A stretch of DNA of 64,000 nucleotides from Candidatus Chlorobium masyuteum (GTDB lineage Bacteria > Bacteroidota > Chlorobiia > Chlorobiales > Chlorobiaceae). Of this stretch, positions 31,383-40,366 are shown one piece after another; within the stretch, counting starts at the first letter, position 1, and every line of letters begins with the position of its first letter. Under the pieces are notes generated by a model. It was not told the DNA's origin. It ran no database searches and was given only the letters and a program-made list of their open reading frames with translations. The position numbers and the translations under genes were made by a program. The DNA lies in NCBI RefSeq assembly GCF_011601315.1, contig NZ_JAAORA010000001.1:186001-250000 (forward strand), given 5' to 3'.

Positions 31383-31400
31383 TGTAACACGAAAGCTACA
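31383..31400 (-). promoter_or_regulatory. Possible hipBA operator
   Basis: Imperfect palindrome TGTA-N10-TACA located 34-51 bp upstream of the antitoxin start, where a -35 region would lie. HipB-type repressors bind such dyads; the match is by position and symmetry only. Confidence 0.35.
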
Positions 31401-31429
31401 TATCACAAAACCAAACAGAATCCTCCCTT

Positions 31430-31517
31430 CACTCAGCACTCGCTACTCAGCACTCTTCTCCCCTCTTCAGTTCTTGTCCACTCATGTCCACCATCTCTTC
31501 GTCCACTTGCGTCCACT
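31430..31517. repeat. GTGGAC-type intergenic repeat, copy F (overlaps the end of a gene)
   Basis: CTCAGCACTC modules at 31434 and 31448, then GTCCAC units at 31476, 31486, 31501 and 31511 (spacing 10-15-10). The stop of the permease gene lies inside it at 31482-31484. Confidence 0.88.
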
Positions 31518-32345
31518 TCTCTTTTTCGAAAGCGCAGCAAGCACCACAAGGGTTATGATATAGGGCATTGACTGCACAAGCTGGGATGGAATCCATCCTG
31601 TCTGAAACCATATTTCCATGGATTCGGCGGCGGCGAACATCAGGCTTGCAGCTACAGCTCCAAGAGGGGTCCACTTGCCGATGATCATGGCCGAAAGAGC
31701 GATATATCCCCTTCCGGCCGACATGTTATCGGTAAAGGTGTGCTGCTGAAAGACCAGAAAAGCACCTGCAAGAGCGGCAAGTCCACCGGAAATCAGCACT
31801 CCGGAATATCGCATAAAGTCCACATTGATTCCGGCACTCTCCGCAGTTTCAGCACTCTGTCCCGCAGCCCGAAGCCTTAATCCGTATGGGGTGTTAAAGA
31901 GCAGAAAATGGCCGACCGGCACAGAGAAAATCGAAGCAAGAAAAAGAGGATCAAGAAAGAGAAAAGGAACTTCAATCCCCGCAATTCGCTCGGAGTTCAT
32001 TGAACTGCCGTAAAGCAGAGTAAGACCGAAACGGGTGGCACCCATGACAAGAATATTGACGGCAATGCCGGCAACAATCTGGTCAGCCTTAATGGTAATG
32101 GTAATAAAGGCAAAAAGCAGCGCGACTGCGAAGCCGGAAAACAGAGCCAGAGCAATCCCCGCAAGAGCAGAACCTGTCCGGTACTGGCCGTAAGCCGCAC
32201 CGAACGCTCCGGCAAGCATCAGCCCCTCAAGTGCAAGGTTGACAATACCCCCCCGTTCGGAAAAAGTGGCCCCCACAGAGGTCAGCACGTAAGGCACGGC
32301 GATCCGCAAAATCTGCAAAAGAATAACGATCAGTTCAGCACCCAT
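31482..32345 (-). CDS. ABC transporter permease (simple sugar / nucleoside type)
   Basis: Inner-membrane permease of the branched-chain/sugar/nucleoside (BPD_transp_2) family, 287 residues from the ATG at 32345 (the frame opens with a TTG at 32408). About eight hydrophobic segments and the family region RIAVPYVLTSVGATFSERGGIVNLALEGLM, then GLRLRAAGQSAETAESAGINV. Close relatives are the second permease of BmpA/NupN-type nucleoside importers. No ATPase, binding protein or second permease is next to it, so partners must be elsewhere. The last roughly 12 residues (SGRKWTKRWWT) are encoded by the GTGGAC repeat and look like an appended tail. Confidence 0.88.
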   Translation of the reverse strand: MGAELIVILLQILRIAVPYVLTSVGATFSERGGIVNLALEGLMLAGAFGAAYGQYRTGSALAGIALALFSGFAVALLFAFITITIKADQIVAGIAVNILVMGATRFGLTLLYGSSMNSERIAGIEVPFLFLDPLFLASIFSVPVGHFLLFNTPYGLRLRAAGQSAETAESAGINVDFMRYSGVLISGGLAALAGAFLVFQQHTFTDNMSAGRGYIALSAMIIGKWTPLGAVAASLMFAAAESMEIWFQTGWIPSQLVQSMPYIITLVVLAALSKKRSGRKWTKRWWT

Positions 32346-32497
32346 AACGAATAGAGATAATCTTCGTTTCGGAAGATTTTTACATAGGTTTTTTTTATTA
32401 AATTTCAATTCTTGTAATAGTAGTCAACTTCATCTGTTTTTTCACCATCTCCCCTTTTGTTAATCTGGTGAAAAGATAAATTTACTCCTGAAAAACA

Positions 32498-35248
32498 ATG
32501 CCAACATCTGAGATGAGTAACGAAAAAGCTGCTGCCAAGCAGTACATCTACCGCTTCTCGGGCGGTTCTGCAGAAGGTGATGCGTCAATGAAAAACCTGC
32601 TGGGCGGTAAAGGCGCCAACCTGGCGGAAATGGCCAACATCGGCCTGCCGGTGCCTCCCGGATTCACCATTTCCACTGAAGTCTGCACCTACTATTACGA
32701 CCACCAGAAAACCTACCCGACAAACCTTTTTGAAAAAGATATTCCCCTGGCTCTCACAAAAATCGAGGATGTTCTTGAAAAGAAGTTCGGAGATCCGGAA
32801 AACCCGCTGCTTGTTTCAGTCCGTTCAGGCGCAAGAGCCTCCATGCCCGGCATGATGGACACGATTCTCAATCTCGGCCTGAATGAAAAAACCGTTGCCG
32901 GTCTTGCAAAAAAATCGGGCAATCCCCGCTTTGCATGGGACTGCTATCGCCGTTTTGTGCAGATGTACGGTGATGTTGTGCTGGATTTGAAACCGGCAGA
33001 CAAAAAAGAGATTGATCCATTCGAAAAGATACTTGAAGCCAAAAAACATGAACTTGGTATTGAGCTCGACACCGAGTTCAAGGTTGAGGACCTGCAGGAT
33101 ATCGTCAGCAAATACAAAGCAGCCATTCTCGAAAAAACTGGCAAGACATTCCCCGAAGATCCTCACGAACAGCTTCGCGGTGCGATCGGTGCCGTATTCA
33201 ACAGCTGGAACAACGAACGGGCCATTGTCTACCGCAAACTCAACCACATTCCCGGCTACTGGGGCACGGCCTGCAATGTCCAGGCGATGGTCTTCGGCAA
33301 CATGGGCGAAGATTGCGGAACCGGCGTTGCCTTTACCCGTGATGCCGCAACCGGCGATAACATTTTCTACGGCGAGTTCCTGATGAATGCCCAGGGTGAG
33401 GATGTTGTGGCAGGCACAAGAACCCCGCTTAAAATCGAACAGCTCAAGGCTGAAAATCCCGGAATTTACGACCAGCTTGAAGATATACGCTCGATTCTCG
33501 AACACCACTACCACGACATGATGGACATCGAGTTCACCATCGAGAACAACAAGCTCTTCATGCTGCAATGCCGGGTCGGCAAACGAACCGGTTTTGCCGC
33601 TGTCAAAATTGCCGTTGACATGTTCAACGAAAAGCTTATTGATGAAAAAGAGGCACTGATGCGCATTGAGCCTGAACAGCTCAACCAGCTTCTCCGCCCG
33701 GTCTTTAACCTGGACGAGAAAAAAGAGGCCATTGCCGGCGGACGTCTGCTTGCAACCGGCCTGAATGCCGGACCCGGCGCTGCTACCGGAAAAATCTACT
33801 TCAACGCGGTTGATGCCTATGAGGCCGGCAAGCGCGGAGAAGCGGTCATTCTCGTTCGTATCGAAACATCACCAGAAGACATCAAGGGTATGGCTGTTTC
33901 GGAAGGCATTCTCACCGAACGCGGCGGCATGACCTCCCATGCAGCACTTGTTGCCCGACAGATGGGCAAGGTGTGCGTCGTGGGATGCGGAGCACTCAGC
34001 ATTGACTACCAGAAAGGTGAACTTCGTGTCAGCGGTAACCCGATCGTCCTCAATGAAGGTGACTACATCTCCATAGACGGCAGCACCGGCGAAGTCATTG
34101 CCGGAAAGGTAGCAACCAAAAACTCCGAGATCATCGAGGTTCTGGTCGACAAGACCCTGAAGCCCGAAGATGCTCCGACCTGGCCGATCTACAAGCAGCT
34201 CATGGAGTGGGCCGACAAATACCGCAAACTCAACATCCGCACCAATGCCGACCAGCCTGACCAGGCTGAGATTGCCATCACCTTCGGCGCTGAAGGTATC
34301 GGCCTCTGCCGTACCGAGCACATGTTCTTCGGCGGAGAGCGCATTGACGCGATGCGCGAAATGATTCTGGCCGAAAATGTGGACGGTCGCAAAAAAGCAC
34401 TTGAAAAGCTGCTTCCCTATCAGCGCGAAGACTTCTACGGACTCTTCAAGACGATGGGATCCCGCCCCGTCACCATAAGGCTCCTCGATCCTCCGCTCCA
34501 TGAGTTCCTGCCGCACACCGACAGCGAAATCGAATCCCTTGCCAAAAAGATGGGCAAATCGGTTGCTGCCGTAAAAGAACGCATCAGTGATCTGCACGAA
34601 TTCAACCCGATGCTCGGACTCCGCGGCTGCCGCCTCGGCATCCTTCACCCTGAAATCACGGTGATGCAGGTCCGCGCCATTATTGAGGCTGCCTGCAAAA
34701 TCAAGAAGGAGGGGCTCGAAGTGGTACCTGAAATCATGGTTCCGCTTGTCAGCACCGTAAAAGAGCTTGAGATCACCAGCGAAGTTATCCATAAAACAGC
34801 CCGCAGCGTCATAGCCGAACAGGGAACCGGTGTCAAATATCTCGTAGGCACCATGATCGAGGTTCCGCGTGCGGCAATCACCTCCGACCAGATTGCAACC
34901 GCGGCTGATTTCTTCAGCTACGGCACCAATGATCTGACCCAGATGGGACTCGGCATGAGCCGCGACGACTCCGGCCAGTTCCTGCCGACCTACCAGCAGC
35001 AGGAGATCTTTGCCCGCAACCCGTTTGAATCCATTGACAGGGATGGCGTTGGCCGACTGATGAGTATCTCTGCCAAAGAGGGCCGTTCAGTCAAACCGGA
35101 TCTCAAACTCGGCATCTGCGGTGAGCACGGAGGCGATCCCTCTTCAGTCGAGTTCTGTCACCAGATAGGACTCAACTACGTTTCATGCAGCCCTTTCCGG
35201 GTTCCGATTGCACGCCTTGCCGCTGCAAGAGCTGCACTGCAGGGTTGA
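32498..35248 (+). CDS. ppdK: Pyruvate, phosphate dikinase
   Basis: Converts pyruvate, ATP and phosphate to PEP, AMP and pyrophosphate; in green sulfur bacteria it links pyruvate from the reductive TCA cycle to gluconeogenesis (established knowledge). Length 916 aa. N-terminal ATP-binding domain with [21 protein letters not shown] near 30, swivelling phosphohistidine domain with [16 protein letters not shown] and the catalytic His near 480, C-terminal PEP/pyruvate barrel with [11 protein letters not shown] near 605 and [12 protein letters not shown] with the catalytic Cys at 874. It has its own upstream spacer and a strong terminator. Confidence 0.98.
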   Translation: MPTSEMSNEKAAAKQYIYRFSGGSAEGDASMKNLLGGKGANLAEMANIGLPVPPGFTISTEVCTYYYDHQKTYPTNLFEKDIPLALTKIEDVLEKKFGDPENPLLVSVRSGARASMPGMMDTILNLGLNEKTVAGLAKKSGNPRFAWDCYRRFVQMYGDVVLDLKPADKKEIDPFEKILEAKKHELGIELDTEFKVEDLQDIVSKYKAAILEKTGKTFPEDPHEQLRGAIGAVFNSWNNERAIVYRKLNHIPGYWGTACNVQAMVFGNMGEDCGTGVAFTRDAATGDNIFYGEFLMNAQGEDVVAGTRTPLKIEQLKAENPGIYDQLEDIRSILEHHYHDMMDIEFTIENNKLFMLQCRVGKRTGFAAVKIAVDMFNEKLIDEKEALMRIEPEQLNQLLRPVFNLDEKKEAIAGGRLLATGLNAGPGAATGKIYFNAVDAYEAGKRGEAVILVRIETSPEDIKGMAVSEGILTERGGMTSHAALVARQMGKVCVVGCGALSIDYQKGELRVSGNPIVLNEGDYISIDGSTGEVIAGKVATKNSEIIEVLVDKTLKPEDAPTWPIYKQLMEWADKYRKLNIRTNADQPDQAEIAITFGAEGIGLCRTEHMFFGGERIDAMREMILAENVDGRKKALEKLLPYQREDFYGLFKTMGSRPVTIRLLDPPLHEFLPHTDSEIESLAKKMGKSVAAVKERISDLHEFNPMLGLRGCRLGILHPEITVMQVRAIIEAACKIKKEGLEVVPEIMVPLVSTVKELEITSEVIHKTARSVIAEQGTGVKYLVGTMIEVPRAAITSDQIATAADFFSYGTNDLTQMGLGMSRDDSGQFLPTYQQQEIFARNPFESIDRDGVGRLMSISAKEGRSVKPDLKLGICGEHGGDPSSVEFCHQIGLNYVSCSPFRVPIARLAAARAALQG

Positions 35249-35277
35249 AGCTCTTCACACACACACACCATGTTCTT

Positions 35278-35313
35278 ATGACAACGGCGGCCCCAGGCCG
35301 CCGTTGTCATTTT
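35278..35313 (+). terminator. Intrinsic terminator after ppdK
   Basis: A 15-bp perfect stem ATGACAACGGCGGCC / GGCCGCCGTTGTCAT (35278-35292 with 35296-35310), 3-nt loop, then a T run of four or more. It lies about 30 bp after the ppdK stop; a short CA-dinucleotide run precedes it. Confidence 0.9.
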
Positions 35314-35365
35314 GCTGTCAGATCAGATTCCTGAGTGGAATTTATAAAATCAGAAGGCTGTTTAT

Positions 35366-35507
35366 GGGTACCTATAAATTGTCGTGATCGGGTTGAGGGC
35401 AAGGCGTATGGAGCGCAGAAACCGGAGTGTACAAAGGAGTACTCGAGGATTTCGAGCACCACACAACGATACCATCATGTCGCGGAATAGATTTATAGAG
35501 GTGGGCC
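35366..35507. mobile_element. MITE-like element with terminal inverted repeats
   Basis: The left end GGTACCTATAAAT and the right end, read on the other strand as CCACCTCTATAAAT, are near-matching inverted termini around 140 bp of non-coding DNA. The interior has a small hairpin (GTGTACAAAGGAGTACTC) and GAGGATTTCGAGCACCACAC, which recurs in the partial copy downstream. There is no transposase in the window, so it would be non-autonomous. The assignment to MITEs is inference. Confidence 0.55.
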
Positions 35508-35744
35508 GATCTTTTTAGATGTGCTTACGGAAAATAATATCGATATTGAAATTCGTTCCGTTATGCTGCCCTTCAAAGGAGAATAAGCAAAACCGATAAA
35601 CGGCACCATGCAAGCGATTCGATTACGTACTCGTGAGCTGTTTGAAGTTCAAGCTCCAGAGGAGCGACATATTGGTAGGTGAAGAGATTTTGGATTTTGA
35701 ATTCTTGATTAAGCCCTGTAGAGGCGCAATATTGGTAGCCCACG
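35508..35744. repeat. Repeat-rich gene-free region before uvrA
   Basis: A short open stretch (35521-35586, GTG to TAA, 21 codons) may be a gene remnant but matches nothing I recognise. A tandem element follows: GAGGAGCGACATATTGGTAG (about 35658-35677), then a fuller unit with GATTTTGGATTTTGAATTC and GAGGCGCAATATTGGTAG (35686-35738). The latter unit recurs inverted at 40255-40304. I see no credible gene. Confidence 0.6.
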
Positions 35745-35826
35745 ATGAAGTCGGGGTTGGGATGAGGATTTCGAACACTACCCAACGAAACGATCAGATC
35801 GCGAAATACATTAATAGGGGTGCCCC
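35745..35826. mobile_element. Partial second copy of the MITE-like element
   Basis: Shares GAGGATTTCGA-ACACTACCCAACGA with the copy at 35366-35507 and ends in ATAGGGGTGCCCC, a variant of the same right end. No matching left end is seen, so it is probably truncated. It ends 20 bp before the uvrA start and must contain or border the uvrA promoter. Confidence 0.5.
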
Positions 35827-35846
35827 AAAAGAGAATAGAGAGAACA

Positions 35847-38693
35847 ATGGAATACAGTCATATCAATATCAAGGGTGCCAGAGTCCACAATCTCAAAAAC
35901 ATCTCTCTCGATATTCCCCGCAACAGGTTTGTTGTCATTACCGGACTTTCAGGATCAGGAAAGTCCAGCCTCGCCTTCGACACGATTTATGCCGAAGGGC
36001 AGCGCCGTTTTATGGAGACCCTCTCACCCTATGCTCGCCAGTATATCGGCAGCATTGAGCGTCCGGATGTTGATTTTATTGAAGGTCTCTCGCCCGTTAT
36101 AGCCATCGACCAGAAGAGCACAAACCGCTCACCCCGTTCAACAGTCGGCACCATCACGGAGATTCATGACTTCATCCGCCTGCTCTACGCCAGGGCCGGA
36201 CGACGCTACGACCCTGTTACCGGCCATATGCTCAAAAAACAGAGCGAGGAACAGATCTGTGAAGCCATACTTGCTCTTCCGGAAGGAACGAAAATCCAGA
36301 TTCTCTCCCCTCTTGTTGCCGGTCGTAAAGGGCACTACCGCGAACTCTTTGAACGACTGTTGCTCAAAGGCTATCTCCGGGTCCGTATTGACGGAGAGTA
36401 CCGGGAGATGGAAAAAAACATGCAGATCGAGCGATATAAAAGTCACTCGATTGAACTGGTGGTGGACCGTATGGTGATCGATCCCGACTGCGCTGATCGG
36501 CTCAAGCAGGCTGTCTCACTTGCGATCAGCCTCTCGGAACACAAGTCATCGGTTATCTGCGACCCGCTTGAAAGTCAGCAGAAAGAGCTGGTCTTCAGCA
36601 CACGCTACGCCTATTCTGACGGCTCCGTACCGGTCGATACCCTTGCACCCAACCATTTCAGCTTCAACTCCCCATACGGCGCATGCCCGGAGTGTAACGG
36701 CCTCGGGGAGCTCATGCAGCTTTCGGGAGAGCTGATGATCCCCGACCTCTCGCGTTCTCTCAACGAAGGTGGCCTTGACCCGTTCGGCAAACCCGGCAAA
36801 CGAAACCTCTGGCAGGTGATCAGGGCAATTGCAAGAGAGTTTGACTTTACCCTTGACACCCCGCTTTGCGATATACCCAAAGAGGCCCTGAATATCCTCA
36901 TTAAAGGATCAGGGAGCCGGACCTTTAACGTCAGCTACTCCTACTCCGGCCACGACACCCTCTATCCCCAGCCATTTCCCGGCGCCCTCCCCTATGTTGA
37001 CGAGATCCGCCGGAATGCCGGATCACCGAAAATCAGGGAGTGGGCAGAGAGCTTTATGATCCGGCAGCCCTGCCCGGAGTGCAACGGGGCTCGACTGCGC
37101 AAAGAGAGCCTGCTGGTAAAAATCAACAATCTCAACATTGCCGAAGCCGAAGCGCTCCCGCTGCCCGAGGCCCTTGCATTTTTCACTGCCTTGCCTCCAG
37201 CCCTCACACCGAAAGAGCTGCTGGTCGCCACACCGGTACTGCATGAAATTGTCAAGCGGTTGGAATTTCTTTTGAATGTAGGGCTCAGCTATCTCTCGCT
37301 CGACAGAGGCTCGCAGACTCTATCGGGCGGTGAAGCCCAGCGTATACGGCTTGCCTCACAGCTCGGCTCGCAGCTCAGCGGAGTGCTCTACGTACTTGAC
37401 GAACCAAGTATCGGACTCCATCAGCGCGACAACCACAAACTTATTGAGTCACTCAAGCGGCTTCGCGACCTTGGCAACACCGTTCTCGTGGTTGAGCACG
37501 ACAAGGATACCATGCTGGCAGCCGATGAGATTATCGATCTCGGACCCGGAGCGGGAGAGTATGGCGGAGAGATTGTTGCACAGGGAACTGCTGCATCCCT
37601 CGACCCCCACTCGCTCACCGCTGAATATCTCAGTGGAGCCCGGCAGGTCAGCTTCAGGGGAGAAGGTCTAACCGATACCGAGGAGAAACAGTACCTGAAA
37701 ATCAAAGGGTGCAGAGGAAACAACCTTAAAAACGTTGACATCACCATTCCCCTCCGCTCGCTCGTCAGCATTACCGGCGTCAGCGGATCGGGTAAATCCA
37801 CCCTGATCAACGAAACGCTCTTCCCGATACTTGCGCGCCACTTCTACCGCTCAAAACTGCTGACCTATCCCCATGAGAGCGTGGAGGGAATCCAGAATAT
37901 CGACAAGGTGGTCAATGTCGACCAGTCCCCGATTGGGCGCACGCCCCGTTCAAATCCGGCTACCTATACCGGCGCATTCACCTTTATCCGCGACTTCTTT
38001 ACCCGTCTGCCTGAAGCACAGATACGCGGCTACAAGGCCGGACGCTTCAGCTTCAACGTCAAAGGGGGACGCTGTGAAGTGTGCCAGGGAGCGGGAACCC
38101 GTAAAATAGAGATGAACTTTTTGCCTGACGTCTATGTCCAGTGTGAGAACTGCAAGGGAGAACGCTACAACCGCGAAACCCTGCTCGTCAAATACCATGG
38201 CAAATCCATCGCTGATGTGCTTGAAATGACCATCGAAGAGGCTTCGGAGTTCTTTGTAGACTTTCCACGTATTCGGCGCATCCTCACCACCATGCAGAGC
38301 GTCGGGCTCGGCTACCTCAAACTCGGCCAGCCCTCCCCCATGCTCTCGGGCGGAGAAGCGCAGCGCATCAAACTCTCGGCTGAACTTGCTAAAATCCAGA
38401 CCGGCAAAACGCTCTACATACTCGACGAACCGACAACCGGCCTGCACTTTCAGGATATCCAGCACCTGCTGGAAGTCCTGCGCAAGCTTGTTGACAAAGG
38501 CAACAGCGTTATTATCATCGAGCACAACCTCGACATTGTCAAAAACAGCGACTGGGTAATAGACCTTGGACCTGAAGGGGGGAATGAAGGGGGGGAGATA
38601 ATAGCAGAAGGAACACCCGAAGCGATAGCCACCATGGAACACTCCCATACCGGCCGCTACCTTAAAATGGAAATGACACCCCTGACGGGGTAA
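35847..38693 (+). CDS. uvrA: UvrABC system protein A
   Basis: Damage-recognition ATPase of nucleotide excision repair. Start at 35847 ([18 protein letters not shown]), preceded by AGAGAGA; the open frame adds nine atypical residues upstream. About 948 residues. First ABC module: Walker [20 protein letters not shown] near 32 and signature [15 protein letters not shown] near 491. Second: Walker [17 protein letters not shown] near 644 and signature [15 protein letters not shown] near 832. Zinc modules are seen at CPECNG (twice) and [16 protein letters not shown] ... [10 protein letters not shown] near 742-768. All functional motifs are intact. Confidence 0.98.
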   Translation: MEYSHINIKGARVHNLKNISLDIPRNRFVVITGLSGSGKSSLAFDTIYAEGQRRFMETLSPYARQYIGSIERPDVDFIEGLSPVIAIDQKSTNRSPRSTVGTITEIHDFIRLLYARAGRRYDPVTGHMLKKQSEEQICEAILALPEGTKIQILSPLVAGRKGHYRELFERLLLKGYLRVRIDGEYREMEKNMQIERYKSHSIELVVDRMVIDPDCADRLKQAVSLAISLSEHKSSVICDPLESQQKELVFSTRYAYSDGSVPVDTLAPNHFSFNSPYGACPECNGLGELMQLSGELMIPDLSRSLNEGGLDPFGKPGKRNLWQVIRAIAREFDFTLDTPLCDIPKEALNILIKGSGSRTFNVSYSYSGHDTLYPQPFPGALPYVDEIRRNAGSPKIREWAESFMIRQPCPECNGARLRKESLLVKINNLNIAEAEALPLPEALAFFTALPPALTPKELLVATPVLHEIVKRLEFLLNVGLSYLSLDRGSQTLSGGEAQRIRLASQLGSQLSGVLYVLDEPSIGLHQRDNHKLIESLKRLRDLGNTVLVVEHDKDTMLAADEIIDLGPGAGEYGGEIVAQGTAASLDPHSLTAEYLSGARQVSFRGEGLTDTEEKQYLKIKGCRGNNLKNVDITIPLRSLVSITGVSGSGKSTLINETLFPILARHFYRSKLLTYPHESVEGIQNIDKVVNVDQSPIGRTPRSNPATYTGAFTFIRDFFTRLPEAQIRGYKAGRFSFNVKGGRCEVCQGAGTRKIEMNFLPDVYVQCENCKGERYNRETLLVKYHGKSIADVLEMTIEEASEFFVDFPRIRRILTTMQSVGLGYLKLGQPSPMLSGGEAQRIKLSAELAKIQTGKTLYILDEPTTGLHFQDIQHLLEVLRKLVDKGNSVIIIEHNLDIVKNSDWVIDLGPEGGNEGGEIIAEGTPEAIATMEHSHTGRYLKMEMTPLTG

Positions 38694-38740
38694 TGCTTGA
38701 TTTCTGAGGTACCGTACCTCCGTTGGTCACTAAAAACGAC

Positions 38741-38884
38741 CTAAAAGACATCAGGGACAACAACGACAAGAAGAAAGAGGGCAGTCACACAGTACCCCCC
38801 CTACATTCAGAATCTTTTCAATCTTGTCCACTCCGTCCAGTCCACTGCTGTCCACCATTTCTTCGTCCACTGGTGTCCACTTTC
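38741..38884. repeat. GTGGAC-type intergenic repeat, copy G
   Basis: The left arm after uvrA has AAAAGACATCAGGGACAACA and CGACAAGAAGAAAG; the right arm has GTCCA units at 38826, 38835, 38840, 38850, 38865 and 38875. It sits between converging uvrA and the MFS gene, whose stop is at 38886. Confidence 0.87.
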
Positions 38885-38885
38885 C

Positions 38886-40127
38886 TCACAGAAACTCCTC
38901 GTAATAATCAAGATCCTTGTGGAAGGTCTCTTCAAGGGAGTTAAGTGAAATGAAGGCTGCCGAGATACAGAGTGCACCGACCAGAAGAGCTCCGGACTCC
39001 AGACCGAAAAAGCCCTTGCTGAACTGAAAAAGCATGGTAATGGGAACCACCATGCCGCGAACAAAATTCGGCACCGTAGTCGCCACTGTTGCCCGCAGAT
39101 TGGTGCCGAACTGCTCGGCCGCAACGGTCACAAAAATAGCCCAGTATCCACCGGAAAAACCCAAAACAGTGCATACTGCATAGAAGAACTGAGGAGTGCG
39201 ATTTCCCTGGAGAAAATAGAGTGCAATGGAGACGACAGTAAGCAGCATAAAAAGCAGAATAACTTTCTTCCTGCTCTGCAGCAGCTGGCTCAAGAGACCG
39301 CTCGAAAGGTCACCGAACACCAGACCGAGATAGCAGAACATCACCGCATTTCCGGCGGAAACAGGTCCTGTTGTACCAAGCTCAACGGCAAACTCGGGAG
39401 AGAAGGTGATCAGCACACCCACAACAAACCAGATCGGCACGCCGATCATGATGGAGTTGATATAGCGCAAAAAACGGCCCCTGTCGGTAAACAGGGCAAA
39501 CATGTTCCCCCTGCTCACCCCGGATTTCTCCTCCATTTTTTTGAACATCCCCGACTCGGCAACCTTCACCCGTGCAGCAAGCAGAAGAAGACCAAGTCCG
39601 CCTCCGATGAAAAAAGCGTTATGCCACTCATAGGTATTGGCCACATAGTTGGCAAGAATCGCGCCCGAAACACCGATTGAAGCCACCAGCATGGTACCGT
39701 AACCGCGGATACGGGTGTGCAGCACTTCAGAAACAAGCGTAATGCCCGCCCCGAGCTCACCGGCAAGCCCGACACCTGCTATGAAGCGCAACACCGCATA
39801 AGCCGGAAGGGTGGTAACAAGACCATTGGCAATATTGGCAAGTGAGTAAAGCAGAATCGAGGCAAACATGATTTTCAGCCGGCCCTTCTTGTCGCCGAGC
39901 CAACCCCAGAGAATACCTCCGACAAGCATACCGATCATCTGCATGTTCAGCAGAAAAACCCCGTAATCGATCAGCTCCTTGCCTCCAAGTCCGAATGACT
40001 TCAAACTCGGCACCCTCACAATACTGAACAGCACCAGATCGTAGATATCGACAAAGTAACCAAGTGCCGCCACAATAACCGGCATGCTGAAAATATCACG
40101 AACCGAAACATGCTCCTTAAGCTCCAC
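38886..40127 (-). CDS. MFS transporter (sugar/metabolite:H+ symporter type)
   Basis: 413 residues with about 12 hydrophobic segments. The family loop between helices 2 and 3 is present as GWLGDKKGRLKIMFASI (about 75-91), and AGVGLAGELGAGITLVSE (about 117-134) resembles the metabolite:H+ symporter (MHS) branch. The second half-loop is weaker. Substrate is unknown; related proteins import organic acids or sugars. It begins about 55 bp after a hairpin that probably ends the nusG-like transcript, so it seems separately transcribed. Its stop is followed directly by repeat copy G. Confidence 0.86.
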   Translation of the reverse strand: MELKEHVSVRDIFSMPVIVAALGYFVDIYDLVLFSIVRVPSLKSFGLGGKELIDYGVFLLNMQMIGMLVGGILWGWLGDKKGRLKIMFASILLYSLANIANGLVTTLPAYAVLRFIAGVGLAGELGAGITLVSEVLHTRIRGYGTMLVASIGVSGAILANYVANTYEWHNAFFIGGGLGLLLLAARVKVAESGMFKKMEEKSGVSRGNMFALFTDRGRFLRYINSIMIGVPIWFVVGVLITFSPEFAVELGTTGPVSAGNAVMFCYLGLVFGDLSSGLLSQLLQSRKKVILLFMLLTVVSIALYFLQGNRTPQFFYAVCTVLGFSGGYWAIFVTVAAEQFGTNLRATVATTVPNFVRGMVVPITMLFQFSKGFFGLESGALLVGALCISAAFISLNSLEETFHKDLDYYEEFL

Positions 40128-40181
40128 AAAGCCTCCCTCTAAGGTTTATTGCCCTTAAGGCGATTGAATAAATCAAACAAA

Positions 40182-40200
40182 GGGCGGGTGCAACCCGCCC
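40182..40200 (-). terminator. Intrinsic terminator after the NusG-like gene
   Basis: An 8-bp GC-rich stem GGGCGGGT / ACCCGCCC (40182-40189 with 40193-40200) with a 3-nt loop. On the minus strand it is followed by TTTGTTTGATTT. It lies between the NusG-like gene and the MFS gene. Confidence 0.8.
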
Positions 40201-40206
40201 CTTGAT

Positions 40207-40365
40207 TCGTGTAAATTCGTGGACGATCTCTTTCTCTTCGCTCAGCACTCGCCGCTACCAATATCGCACCCCTCCGGGGTTCAATCCAAAATCCATAATC
40301 TCTTAAATCCTGTCCACTCCGTCCACTTCCATCCACCATCTCTTCGTCCACAGGCGTCCACTTTC
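40207..40365. repeat. GTGGAC-type intergenic repeat, copy H
   Basis: TTCGTGTAAATTCGTGGAC at 40207, CTCAGCACTC at 40241, then GTCCAC-type units at 40312, 40321, 40331 (ATCCAC), 40346 and 40356 (spacing 9-10-15-10). The stop codon of the NusG-like gene is at 40367. Confidence 0.87.
40255..40304. repeat. Inverted copy of the ATATTGGTAG element
   Basis: CTACCAATATCGCACCCCTC then TCAATCCAAAATCCATAATC matches the reverse complement of the element at 35686-35738. It is nested between the CTCAGCACTC module and the GTCCAC units of repeat copy H. Confidence 0.7.
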
Positions 40366-40366
40366 T

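Noticed and set aside
35521-35586. 21-codon open stretch before uvrA as a gene
   Set aside because: Starts with GTG inside repeat DNA, has no ribosome site and no recognisable similarity; at best a gene remnant.
38703-38722. Palindrome GAGGTACCGTACCTC after uvrA as a terminator
   Set aside because: Short dyad without a following T run on either strand; the GTGGAC repeat that follows is a better candidate for a transcript end.
7095-40365. GTCCAC repeats as a CRISPR array
   Set aside because: Units are only six or seven bases with 3-8 bp between them, copies are scattered between genes, and there are no spacers or cas genes.
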